From Lepidurus packardi (Eukaryota > Arthropoda > Branchiopoda > Notostraca > Triopsidae): 64,000 bases of DNA. Of the stretch, positions 50,921 through 58,767 are shown one piece after another (position 1 is the stretch's first letter; every line of letters begins with the position of its first letter). The DNA lies in NCBI GenBank assembly GCA_023053545.1, contig JAKZAN010000059.1:1-64000 (forward strand). The letters are read 5' to 3'. The notes beneath the pieces were generated by a model. It was not told the origin of the DNA. It did no database searches and saw only the letters and a list, made by a program, of their open reading frames with translations. The position numbers and the translations under genes are program-made.

Positions 50921-51294
50921 CAAGGGATTAGAGTAATGTTCGGGAAAGGTGGATTTATAGAACTGTATTCGTGAGGATTACAGGGGTAAAGCTAGGTGGA
51001 CGAAAACACTACATGAAAGACAGAGGACTACTGCCTAACACACTACTAGGAGAGTCTACCCTTTTACGCTCCAACTAACAGACTACCCTCTAGTACTTCA
51101 ACTCTCTAACCAACTGACTTGGTTAACTGAAAACATCATCCTCACTCTCAGGGATCCATCCTGCCTGGTGTATCCGTACAGGACGCGTAATCCGGTACAC
51201 AGGCGGATGGATCCTCTGGTGTTACGCTGATCTTAACTAAATAAGTAAAGCGAAGCGTGAGAAAAAGCAAGCAATGCGAAATATAGCCGTGACA
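50886..51294 (-). repeat. 3' LTR of the env-carrying gypsy element (409 bp)
   Basis: On the minus strand the LTR starts TGTCACGG at 51,294 and ends CCGTGACA at 50,886, a perfect 8-bp terminal inverted repeat with canonical TG...CA ends. It is preceded (minus sense) by a purine-rich tract. The outer end exactly abuts interrupted LINE ORF2 coding sequence. It contains a long imperfect hairpin (51,152-51,214) and a small one, AACCAA-CTGAC-TTGGTT (51,107-51,123). Confidence 0.88.
51152..51214. repeat. Imperfect 63-bp hairpin inside the LTR
   Basis: The left arm GGATCCATCCTGCCTGGTGTA and the right arm pair with two single-base bulges; both ends carry GGATCC. Further short complementarity (ATCCGTAC and GTAATCCG) extends the stem inwards. 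In retroelements such structures often lie in R/U5 and affect polyadenylation or packaging; that role is only a possibility here. Confidence 0.75.
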
Positions 51295-51539
51295 TTACCC
51301 CCGGCCCGCTTTCGAACGTCCCGGTCGATACAAGCGGACCACGCGTCGATAGCGCTATCTAGAGGCAATGCCAGGGGAAATTTAATGACAAGCTTGCAAG
51401 CACATGGTTAAAATCAGCAAGCGTACACACTTAATAGTTGATAACTACTGGTTAAACACTAGACTAAACCGTGGATACTTTGGGGTAACTTGTACTGAGG
51501 GGAACAAGTACGACACTACCACTACACTGATTGTCTTGA
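51295..51539 (-). other. Region between env and 3' LTR, with polypurine tract
   Basis: On the minus strand GAAAGCGGGCCGGGGGTAA (51,295-51,313) sits directly before the LTR start, where the plus-strand primer for reverse transcription should be. The tract is interrupted by pyrimidines, so it is a fair but not perfect polypurine tract. The rest of this 245-bp stretch shows no gene. Confidence 0.65.
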
Positions 51540-52106
51540 TTACTGGTCGGCGGTTCCCTCCATGGTCAGCGGGAGTACGCCTCCATGGTCACGCATCCTT
51601 ACTTCTATGGCTCGCACACGTCGTACAAGTGCGTCGATGTTGTAGCTGGGTCTACCCAAGGCGGCTGGCTCATGGAGCCGTAAGGTTGCCTCCAATTGCT
51701 CGATCCGTGTCAGGAGCGCTTGGTCACGTCCAGCGGTTACTCGCCATAGGCACCAACTCAGGATGGCGACGATCACTAGTACTACCACGGTAAACGACCC
51801 GGAGATGGTTATTGAGGGATAGCTGATATCGCCCCATACGCCGGGAGCTTCCTCGAAGAGATTTCTGCGCTGCTTGGCTGCTTTCTGGAAGGTATCCCAC
51901 GTAGTTCTCCAGCTGGCGGCTACGTCACCACTCTCCTTCTCCAGTGTTTTAATGTGATCGGCTATTTTCGGGTCTACCCAGGTAAGGTTGGCCGTGGGCA
52001 GGTGTGGTTGGGTCAGGTTACGAGTCGGCCCAGGTAAGGGCCCCCTGTATGGCCCCTTCCCAGATGTCAATGTGAATGTCGAAGAGCCACGCCTCGTCGT
52101 TTTCAT
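51540..52106 (-). pseudogene. env: Env-like glycoprotein, C-terminal part with transmembrane segment (frameshifted from its N-terminal part)
   Basis: This frame carries the rest of the envelope-like protein. It has two potential N-glycosylation sites (N30 and N40 of the open frame), a hydrophobic transmembrane stretch at about residues 99-123 followed by basic residues, and then a helical, heptad-like cytoplasmic tail to the stop at 51,540. The first 28 or so residues overlap the upstream ORF in another frame and are probably not native. The two parts lie in different frames and overlap at 52,018-52,106. A small indel near 52,020-52,060 is the simplest explanation; splicing or sequencing error is also possible. 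Confidence 0.7.
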
Positions 52107-52749
52107 GGAGCTGAGCTTTCACCATGCTTTGCGTAAGCTGGAGCCCGGCCTCTAACCCTTGGTATCCCTGGGTAAGTTTCTGTATAATCTCAAAGTTCTT
52201 CTGTGTTCTCCAAAACGTGCTATTGATTAGAGACGCCTGATCGGTCACTAGGTGGCTCACGAGGTCTTCTTTTCTCCCCATTTCGGACAGCCGACGGTTA
52301 ATGACCTCCAGGTCGCCGTGCGAAGCTGTCCCGAAGAGCCACTTCAACGCCTCTCCTCCGGCATCAATGAGGCCCCTCTTGTTACGCCCTGCGGGCGGAT
52401 TGCTAGTCAACCGCTCTAGCGCTGCCGCTCGGTACTGGAGTTCGGCCAAGCGCTTGTGAAAGCTCTCTAGGTCTCTCTGGACCCGGGTGAGCAGGTCGGG
52501 GATTATTCCCTGGTTACGGGTGAATTGCCCTACGTAGCGTTTCTCGATCTTGAGGGCCTCGCCAATTTTTACGAGTAACTGGTTCAGCGGGTTCGGGTCC
52601 ACGTCAGTAACCATGACCCACCTCGCACCGGCGAAGATGATCTGGCCTTCGTCCAGGAAGTACACCCCCTCGTGTACTCTCCCCTCCGAAGCAGTGCCTA
52701 GGGCGTCCCCTCCAAGCGACCACAGGAGTAGCATTACCCAGAGGATCAC
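52018..52749 (-). pseudogene. env: Env-like glycoprotein, N-terminal part with signal peptide, furin-type site and fusion peptide
   Basis: In a 243-residue open frame, residues 1-18 are a hydrophobic signal peptide. RNKR at 122-125 is a furin-type cleavage site. It is followed directly by a glycine-rich amphipathic stretch (126-142, GLIDAGG...WLFGTA) like the fusion peptide of baculovirus F proteins and errantivirus Env. Residues 143-215 are heptad-rich, as expected for the post-fusion coiled coil. The position after pol and before the 3' LTR fits env. Few cysteines are seen, and together with the downstream frame the protein (about 400 residues) is shorter than the usual errantivirus Env. 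The frame stops at 52,018, before any membrane anchor, so the gene is broken as it stands. Confidence 0.78.
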
Positions 52750-52886
52750 ACACCCACCTGTATGGTAAAAATTTTAGAAGACTGTCAAGGTGATTAAGCT
52801 ACTCTGTTTGTCTACGGTTTCCCTAAGGACAACCACAAGTGTATTTCAACTACATTTGGGGGACGGGAAACTCGGGGTAGGTGTGG

Positions 52887-53363
52887 TTAAACTCCCAGGT
52901 CACCCGTTCGCTGACCTCCCGTCCAGCAGCCTCCCAGGACGCCGCTTAGCCACCGACGACTCCTCTCCAAGCGGGTGAGCCTCGCCTGAACCGATTCCGA
53001 CTGGGCCGCGAGTAGGCGGGCCCCTTCGCAAACCTGCATCGACTCCGGGTTAGTTGCCTCACTCCAAGGAGACAGGCTATTCTCCAGGAGAATTAGGGTA
53101 CCCTGGATGAACCCTAGTCGGCCCTCTAATCGCTGATCGGTCTGCTCCAACACCGTGGCCAGTGCGCCGAGTACCTGCTCGTAATCAGTAATCTTAGCTA
53201 ATAGCTGGGCTTTCCCAAGCGCTTCGGATTCCCCGCCTGCCCTATGGTCAACCGACCTCGCTAACGAATAGCATTCCAGCTTTACTAGCCGAGATCTTAG
53301 TTCCCTCCCATTCCCTCCACTCGGTCGGGAAGAGGGGAGAGACAGAAAGGACACAAGAATCAA
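52887..53363 (-). CDS. Small helical ORF between pol and env (unrecognised)
   Basis: The 158-residue frame has a short hydrophobic N-terminus (residues 1-10) and two long leucine-rich helical stretches (about 18-95 and 110-140) with heptad-like spacing, ending in a glycine-rich tail. I recognise no family. It lies on the same strand as pol and env, 137 bp upstream of the env start. It could be an accessory gene, a remnant of a longer env ectodomain, or a fortuitous frame. The coding status is moderate: the predicted helices look protein-like and the opposite-strand frames do not. Confidence 0.5.
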   Translation of the reverse strand: MILVSFLSLPSSRPSGGNGRELRSRLVKLECYSLARSVDHRAGGESEALGKAQLLAKITDYEQVLGALATVLEQTDQRLEGRLGFIQGTLILLENSLSPWSEATNPESMQVCEGARLLAAQSESVQARLTRLERSRRWLSGVLGGCWTGGQRTGDLGV

Positions 53364-53560
53364 CTATCGGGTGGCCAAAAGGGGGGAGTGGGTTATCGGA
53401 ATACTCCCCCCCCCCCTCCTCCAGCGCCAGTTGTCTAGAGGAAGTTTCTCGTGTCTGCCCTTCACCTTCCCTGAAAACGCATAGTAAGCGAACTCAGACT
53501 GTTGTACGCGTTAACAGTGTATTTCAATCTCGGGTAACAGCGGTGGTACCGAAGGTGAAT
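53364..53560 (-). other. Gap with G-run hairpin and internal polypurine tract
   Basis: GGGGGGAGT (53,381-53,389) and ACTCCCCCC (53,403-53,411) form a perfect 9-bp inverted repeat around a 13-base loop. In element sense, 53,404-53,423 reads as a nearly pure purine run with 11 consecutive G. No gene is seen in this interval. Confidence 0.65.
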
Positions 53561-54106
53561 TTAGCAATCTCCGCCCCCCCGTGAGGTCCACAAGTTGCGG
53601 GCACGCTGGTATGCCACAAACTCCAATTTGGCATCCAATTCTTCCAGTTGTTGGGTCAGGTTGGCCATGCGGGCTTCCCATTGGTTTTCCAGCTCGCCCA
53701 AGGCCTGTCGAAGATCCTCTACCTGGCCTCGCCACTCTCCTCGCTCCTGCTGGGCCCTCCAGCGTTCTCCGATTAGGCAGGCCTCCAGCTGTTTGATTTT
53801 CTTGGCAGCGGCGGAGGCCCTCCCCTGCATAGCGACCACCTGCGGTGCTCGAACCCACGCCGGTATCCTCGTCAACTCCGGCATTCCCTCAAACCTGGAG
53901 TCCACCCCCGGGTCTGGGGAGAGTCCCCGAGCGCCCTGCTCCTGGCCTGCCGGACGGTTAGTTGGTAGCGGGGGGCTGCAGAGTTGGACTGGCTGGGGTG
54001 GTATCAACCACCCTAGTGGGGGTGGGGGTATCGTCAGGTCCTGCACCAGCCACTGCCCGCCTACCTGCACCGTTACCGTGGTTGTTGTTTTTTTGACACT
54101 TTCCAT
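53561..54106 (-). CDS. Small ORF downstream of pol: proline-rich N-terminus plus long coiled coil (unrecognised)
   Basis: This 181-residue frame starts with a threonine-rich segment, has a proline-rich middle (about 26-75) and then a strongly predicted coiled coil (about 96-165: repeated Leu/Ala at heptad spacing with abundant Glu, Arg, Gln). It is on the same strand as pol, 201 bp past the end of the integrase frame. I recognise no family. A competing minus-strand frame at 53,511-53,858 looks like a shadow (Gly/Arg/Pro-rich). It might be an extra gag-like or env-linked product of this gypsy element. Translation would need a spliced or subgenomic RNA. Confidence 0.55.
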   Translation of the reverse strand: MESVKKTTTTVTVQVGGQWLVQDLTIPPPPLGWLIPPQPVQLCSPPLPTNRPAGQEQGARGLSPDPGVDSRFEGMPELTRIPAWVRAPQVVAMQGRASAAAKKIKQLEACLIGERWRAQQERGEWRGQVEDLRQALGELENQWEARMANLTQQLEELDAKLEFVAYQRARNLWTSRGGGDC

Positions 54107-54307
54107 GTTGCTCTTGTCACGTCAAGGAATGGGTTTAGAGTGATAGGGCCTCCAACCCTTAGAGAGCGATAGGGCTCACCCCGGGGTTAGGGGAAGGCCG
54201 TGGGCGAGGCGACCCTGACTTGGAAAGGTGCCGACACACTGGGGTGGGCGCGGCCGACTCCCCTTTTTCCCCAAGCGCCTTCTCGCCTCTCCTCCTCCCT
54301 TCGTCCC
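54107..54307 (-). other. Spacer between integrase C-terminus and the first small ORF
   Basis: GC-rich sequence with a C-rich patch. No supported gene, and no LTR or primer site is seen in it. Confidence 0.5.
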
Positions 54308-55015
54308 TTAAACCTCACCTTCCATATCCGCATCGAACCTGACTTTCCCCTTATTCCTTTGAGATCGTCGTAATCCCACGGGCTCATCCGGGCGGGCACT
54401 ATACGTTACACTCTCCGTAACGCGAGCCTCAGGCTCCGGAGGGTTTACGTTGTCAGCCTCGGTCGCTTTGTGGGAAAGCAAGTTAGCAGGTTCTATTGCC
54501 AACTCGCTAGCTCCACCCGATACCTCGAGTGTCCGATTGCGCACTTCGAGATCTCGCTCTTCTCCCAACTTGACGAACAAAGTTGGTTCATCAAAGTCGT
54601 TAACCCTGTCCACAAAGGGTTTGAGGCGCGAAATGTGGACTATGTCGGATTTCCGCCTTTTTACCCCCTGGACCTCGTAATCTACGGGAGACGTCCTAAG
54701 GAGAATCTTGTATGGGCCAAAGAAGCGATGGAGAAGTTTTTCCGACTTCCCCACTTTCCGAACCGGAGTATAAACCCATACAACATCCCCTACATCGTAG
54801 AAACGCTCCTCGTGAGATTCGTCATAGCGCTCCTTTTGTTTTGCCTGCACTTTACCCAGGCGTTGTCTTACCGCGCTAAAAGCTTCTGCGATATGACTTG
54901 CCATTTGACCCGCTCTGCTTATGTCAGCGGAGTCGTCCATCCCGTTCACCTCGGCAGAGGCACCCATCGCCACATCGAGGGGGAGTTTTGGCTCCCTCCC
55001 GTAGAGGAGATTGAT
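54308..55015 (-). pseudogene. pol: Gypsy integrase, C-terminal part (GPY/F module)
   Basis: The open frame runs 55,174-54,308, but only residues 54 onward (from 55,015) belong to this element; the first 53 are read from an inverted LTR fragment. What remains begins at the LLYGREP motif that follows the integrase catalytic core. It has the linker with the VGDVVWV strand and the GPY motif at 153-155, and ends in a basic tail. The zinc-binding H2C2 domain and the DDE catalytic core between this piece and the RNase H piece at 58,768 are absent from the window. They were lost when the Mag-like insert arose, so the integrase cannot be functional. Confidence 0.88.
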
Positions 55016-55143
55016 AGCAGTAAACTGATAGTACGTAGGTTGAAGGTTCAATGCTGACTGTGTGTATTGACAGGGTGCACCGGCTCCATACTGTCTAACA
55101 GAGCCATCTGTTACAGGGTACAACTTATAATGGAAACATAACA
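55016..55143 (-). repeat. Inverted 128-bp fragment of the Mag-like LTR
   Basis: Base for base this is the reverse complement of 58,547-58,674, the first 128 bp of the Mag-like 3' LTR. The LTR terminus (CATAACA on the + strand) is at 55,143. The other end stops mid-LTR at the junction with integrase coding sequence. A normal LTR retrotransposon has its LTRs in the same orientation, so this is a rearrangement product. Confidence 0.92.
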
Positions 55144-55148
55144 CCTGG

Positions 55149-56504
55149 TTGGTGTTTCCATTATATGTTTCCACGAAGAGTCAAAACGATAACAGGGCTA
55201 AATCTCATTATCTTCAAGAAGAATCGGACAATGAAGATTATAGCGAAAGGCTTTACTCTCTCCGCTCTGTTTTTTTATCCAAAATGGGCCACTCAGAACC
55301 CTATTGGATTGACGTTTGCATCGCTGGGCAACCCGTTAAAATGGAGTTGGATACAGGCTCATCCGTTTCCCTAATACCTAAAGCTACATGGAGACAATTG
55401 GGATCTCCGTCACTACAGGCTCCCGAAGTTAGGGTAAATGCGTTCACTGGTCATGGTGTACCAATTATCGGCAAAGTCAATATGCCTTTAAGCCTTCAGG
55501 GCACTACATTGGCAGTCGACCTCGGAGTGGTTGACCTGCCGCGGGATCCGGTGCTGGGTCGTGACATCCTTAAACAGTTCGGAATTGACGCCGAGATCGG
55601 AAGCTTATTTGCTTCTGCCCGCGTTAACACCCTGGAGTTTCCAGGACAGCTTTGTTCTCCGGAGCGCCTCCGTGCGCAATACACTCCGTTGTTTGAATCG
55701 TTGGACTTTCGAACAACACCAATTGCGGAGGTCAAATTAGATTTGAAGCCTTCGGCTATTCCTCGCTTTAACAGACCGCGTTCCCTTCCTTATGCCTTAC
55801 GTGAACCAGTAAAAAAGGAACTTGATCGGTTAGAAGCTGACGGAATAATAAAGAAAGTCGATTATAGCGATTGGGCTGCACCAATCGTAGTAGTCCCAAA
55901 ACCTAATGGTCATTTTCGTATCTGCGGAGATTACAAAATGTCCGTAAACCCCGAACTCTTAATCGACCAGTATCCTCTACCAAAACCAGCGGATCTTTTC
56001 GCTACTTTAGAAGGCGGAGCCTTCTTTAGTAAGTTGGATCTTTCGCAAGCTTATTTACAGCTTTCCCTTGCCACTGAATCCCAACCGTTGACAACAATCA
56101 ACACCCAGTGGGGTTTATATGAATACTGCAGATTACCATTCGGAATTGCTTCTGCTCCAGCGAAGTTCCAAAAATTCATGGATGAATTACTTCGTGACCT
56201 GCCCTTTGTTAAATGCTACCTGGATGACATACTTGTATCCGGGACTACGAAGGAAGAACACAAAAAACGGGCAGAGGAAGTTCTTAAACGGCTGCAAGAG
56301 GCCAATGTTAGATTAGATTTGTCCAAATGCTTTTTCGGACGGACTGAAGTACCATATCTGGGGATCATTGTTTCTGCAGACGGATTGAAAACAGACCCGT
56401 CGAAAGTACGTGCCGTTTCAGAAGCGCCCAATCCCAAGAATGCAAAAGACATCAAATCCTTCCTGGGCTTGGTTCAGTATTATGGGAAGTTTATAAAAAA
56501 CTAA
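55149..56504 (+). pseudogene. pol: Mag-like pol, part 1: protease and reverse transcriptase
   Basis: In this 451-residue frame the aspartic protease motif DTG is at 68-70. The RT palm follows, with the LDLSQAY motif (first catalytic Asp at about 297), RLPFGIASAPA at 328-338 and the YLDD box at 357-360. Native coding probably starts within the first 10 residues after a foldback junction; gag, normally upstream, is absent. The frame ends at a TAA (56,502-56,504) inside the RT connection, while homologous sequence continues in the same frame immediately after, so this is a single in-frame nonsense codon. Confidence 0.92.
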
Positions 56505-58088
56505 GCCACACTGGCGGAACCATTGACCGCACTGACCCGACAAGGTTGTAGTTTTCATTGGGGACATCCTCAAGAAGAAGCTTGGAAAAGACTGAAGCAA
56601 AATCTCAGCTCCCATCAGGTTCTGTGTCACTATGACCCGACTTTGCCGATTCTCTTAGAGTGTGACGCGTCGTCCGTAGGAGTCGCTGCTGTCTTGTCAC
56701 ATCGGTTCCCAAATGGAGACGAGCGTCCTGTTGCGTATGCCTCCAAAACACTGTCGAAAGCTGAGAGAAACTACACCCAAATCGAGCGCGAAGCTCTTGC
56801 CATCATTTTTGGGGTTTCGCGATTCCACGACTATTTGTTCGGGAGGAGTTTTACACTGGCCACGGACCATAAACCGTTGCTCTCGATCTTGGGTCCCAAA
56901 TCTGGAGTTTCCGCAATTGCTGCAGCACGTATGCAACGTTGGGCTTTAAAACTGACGGCCTACACGTACGAAATGGAATTTCGTCGGTCGGAAGAGAACG
57001 CAAATGCGGATGCCCTCTCAAGATCACCATTACCCTACACCTCCGTGGATTATGCGGCCATGGCTGCCAGTTGTTGTAACCTAGGAATTTTGGAGGGCTT
57101 ACCCCTTACGTTCGAAAAATTATTGCGAGAACAAAAGCAGGATCCACTACTCGGCCAAGTTCAAGGTTTCGTTAAGAGTGGTTGGAAGACCGGTAAGATT
57201 CCTGTTGAATTAAAACCGTTTCACATGCGGCGTTTTGAGTTGTCGCTGGAAAACGACGCCATCCTCTGGGGACGTCGTGTCGTAGTTCCTTCAACGTTAC
57301 GTAACGATGTCCTTACCTTATTGCACGAAGGACATACTGGTATTGCACGCACCAAATCCATGGCACGGAGTAAATTTTGGTGGCCTGCAATGGATCAAGA
57401 GATAACTAGGTTGGTTGGAAAATGTCCTCAATGCAAGGTAGCAGTGCGATCCCCAAACCAACTCAGAGATGCTGCTTGGCCAACTCCCAAAGGACCATGG
57501 CAACGTTTACACGCAGACTTTGCGGGCCCTATAGAGGGAAAAATGATATTTTTGCTCATGGACGCTTACACCAAATGGCCAGAAGCCTTTGTGGTCCACA
57601 CTACTACAACGGAAGCGACGATTGAAATCTTGCGCTCCATTTTTGCGCGTTTTGGGCTGCCTTCCGAGCTCGTGACCGATAACGGGCCTCAGTTTACGTC
57701 AGAGGAAATGGCGGTTTTTGTCAAGCAGAATGGGATTAGCCATTTGATGGGGGCGCCTTACCATCCCCAGACGAATGGGCTAGCCGAACGTTTCGTCCAA
57801 TCCCTAAAAACCAGCCTACGCAAAGCTAGCCAAGATTCCTTGTCACTGCAAGCGAAACTGTCAAGATTTCTCTTCGGTTATCGCACAACACAGCACGCTT
57901 CCACGGGGAAATGTCCAGCAGAAGTTTGTTGGGCTATTCCCCCAGAACCAAGCTGGACCTACTTCTGCCAAGCAAACCCACTGCTTTCGACGTTCCCTCT
58001 CCTACGTCTAGCGCCGAATATTCCCAAGGAGACCCGGTCATGGTTCGGGATTTCCGCAAAGGTTACCCCAAGTGGCAACAGGCCATGA
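56505..58088 (+). pseudogene. pol: Mag-like pol, part 2: RNase H and integrase
   Basis: This continues part 1 in the same frame after the stop. Numbering from 56,523: RNase H residues D48, E90, D115 and the DALSR motif at 163-167; integrase zinc domain H268, H271, C301, C304; and catalytic D332, D386 and E422. All three integrase acidic residues are therefore present. Homology is lost near 57,923, where the frame slips by one base inside a run of T after the HASTG motif, and the frame then ends in unrelated sequence at 58,088. Confidence 0.92.
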
Positions 58089-58477
58089 TTGCCAGGCGTC
58101 TCGGAAAGTACCTTTACGAAGTCCGAGTAGGAGACTCGCTTGTGAAGCGCCATTGGGACCAGATAAGAAGAAGCGACGAAGGAAACGAGCTGGACGAAGC
58201 GATCGTCGAAGTGTTCCGTCCACCATTTCCCCAAGCCGTCCAGCCTTCAGCTCCGCATTCTAATAAGCCTTTGTTTGAACAGGTTGCTCCTCAAGCAGAC
58301 CAGGTGGCGGCCCCTGAGAAGGTGTTTGATGGTCCGCCTGCGGTTCCAGTTCAGCCTCAGTCGCAGCAGAAGTCACCAGAGGCGCCCGTTCCCCGCATCC
58401 GGTTGCCTAACAATCCGGTGGAACCCAGACGTTCGGAACGATTGAAGAACAGCTCGAAGAAGCTAGATTACACTTAA
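57911..58477 (+). pseudogene. pol: Mag-like pol, part 3: integrase C-terminus (frameshifted)
   Basis: This frame resumes the integrase after the slip near 57,923. It carries the LLGYSPRT motif, then a GDPVMVRDF strand and the RLGKYLYEV...KRHWDQIR module usual at the end of Mag/K02A2.6-like integrases. A proline-rich tail ends at 58,477. The first few codons belong to the other frame. Loss of one T is the simplest explanation for the break. Confidence 0.88.
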
Positions 58478-58546
58478 ATGATGTGTTGTTTTGTAAACGG
58501 TCGTGGGTGTATCATTTGGGGGTTTTTCAGTTACGGGGGAGGAATT
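58478..58546 (+). other. Mag-like 3' UTR and polypurine tract
   Basis: The purine run GGGGGAGGAA (58,535-58,544) and then TT lie directly against the LTR start at 58,547. This is the expected plus-strand primer position and strongly supports the LTR boundary. Confidence 0.85.
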
Positions 58547-58767
58547 TGTTATGTTTCCATTATAAGTTGTACCCTGTAACAGATGGCTCTGTTAGACAGT
58601 ATGGAGCCGGTGCACCCTGTCAATACACACAGTCAGCATTGAACCTTCAACCTACGTACTATCAGTTTACTGCTTGCCTCACTTTCTCTCATATTGACTT
58701 CCCTGCACTCTACTTGGCTTACCCCTTTACTTTGCGACTACTATACTGCTGACTCTGCTTCATAACA
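58547..58767 (+). repeat. Mag-like 3' LTR (221 bp)
   Basis: It starts TGTTATG and ends CATAACA, a perfect 7-bp terminal inverted repeat, directly after a polypurine tract. A TATAAG motif is at 58,561. Its first 128 bp recur inverted at 55,016-55,143. The base after the LTR (58,768) resumes minus-strand gypsy coding sequence. Confidence 0.92.

Larger units (their letters stand above)
55144..58767 (+). mobile_element. Mag-like Ty3/gypsy retrotransposon, 5'-deleted and rearranged
   Basis: Reading rightward: a short junction sequence, protease, RT, RNase H, integrase, a short 3' UTR, polypurine tract and a complete 3' LTR. Gag, primer-binding site and a normal 5' LTR are missing. The pol order and the protein motifs resemble the Mag / K02A2.6-like group of Ty3/gypsy. 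The element lies head-to-head inside the minus-strand gypsy integrase gene. The right border is exact at 58,767/58,768. The left border is scrambled by an inverted LTR fragment. Confidence 0.88.

Noticed and set aside
51404-51793. Plus-strand 129-aa frame
   Set aside because: It lies opposite the C-terminal env-like frame and the region upstream of the 3' LTR; no protein-like features are seen.
53511-53858. Minus-strand 115-aa frame overlapping the coiled-coil ORF
   Set aside because: Gly/Arg/Pro-rich, no helix pattern; best explained as a shadow of the frame at 53,561-54,106.
53595-54143. Plus-strand 182-aa frame
   Set aside because: Antisense to the coiled-coil ORF, with Ser/Pro/Cys-rich composition typical of a GC-rich shadow frame.
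54470-55057. Plus-strand 195-aa frame
   Set aside because: Antisense to the integrase C-terminus, whose motifs are clear on the minus strand.
55016-58674. Terminal inverted repeats of a DNA transposon
   Set aside because: The right copy is the start of an LTR with a polypurine tract beside it, and the interior encodes RT and integrase. The inverted copy ends mid-LTR, so this is a rearranged LTR element.
58483-58752. Plus-strand 89-aa frame
   Set aside because: It is translation of the Mag-like 3' UTR and LTR. The matching peptide at the start of the 54,308-55,174 frame is the inverted LTR copy, not a shared protein domain.
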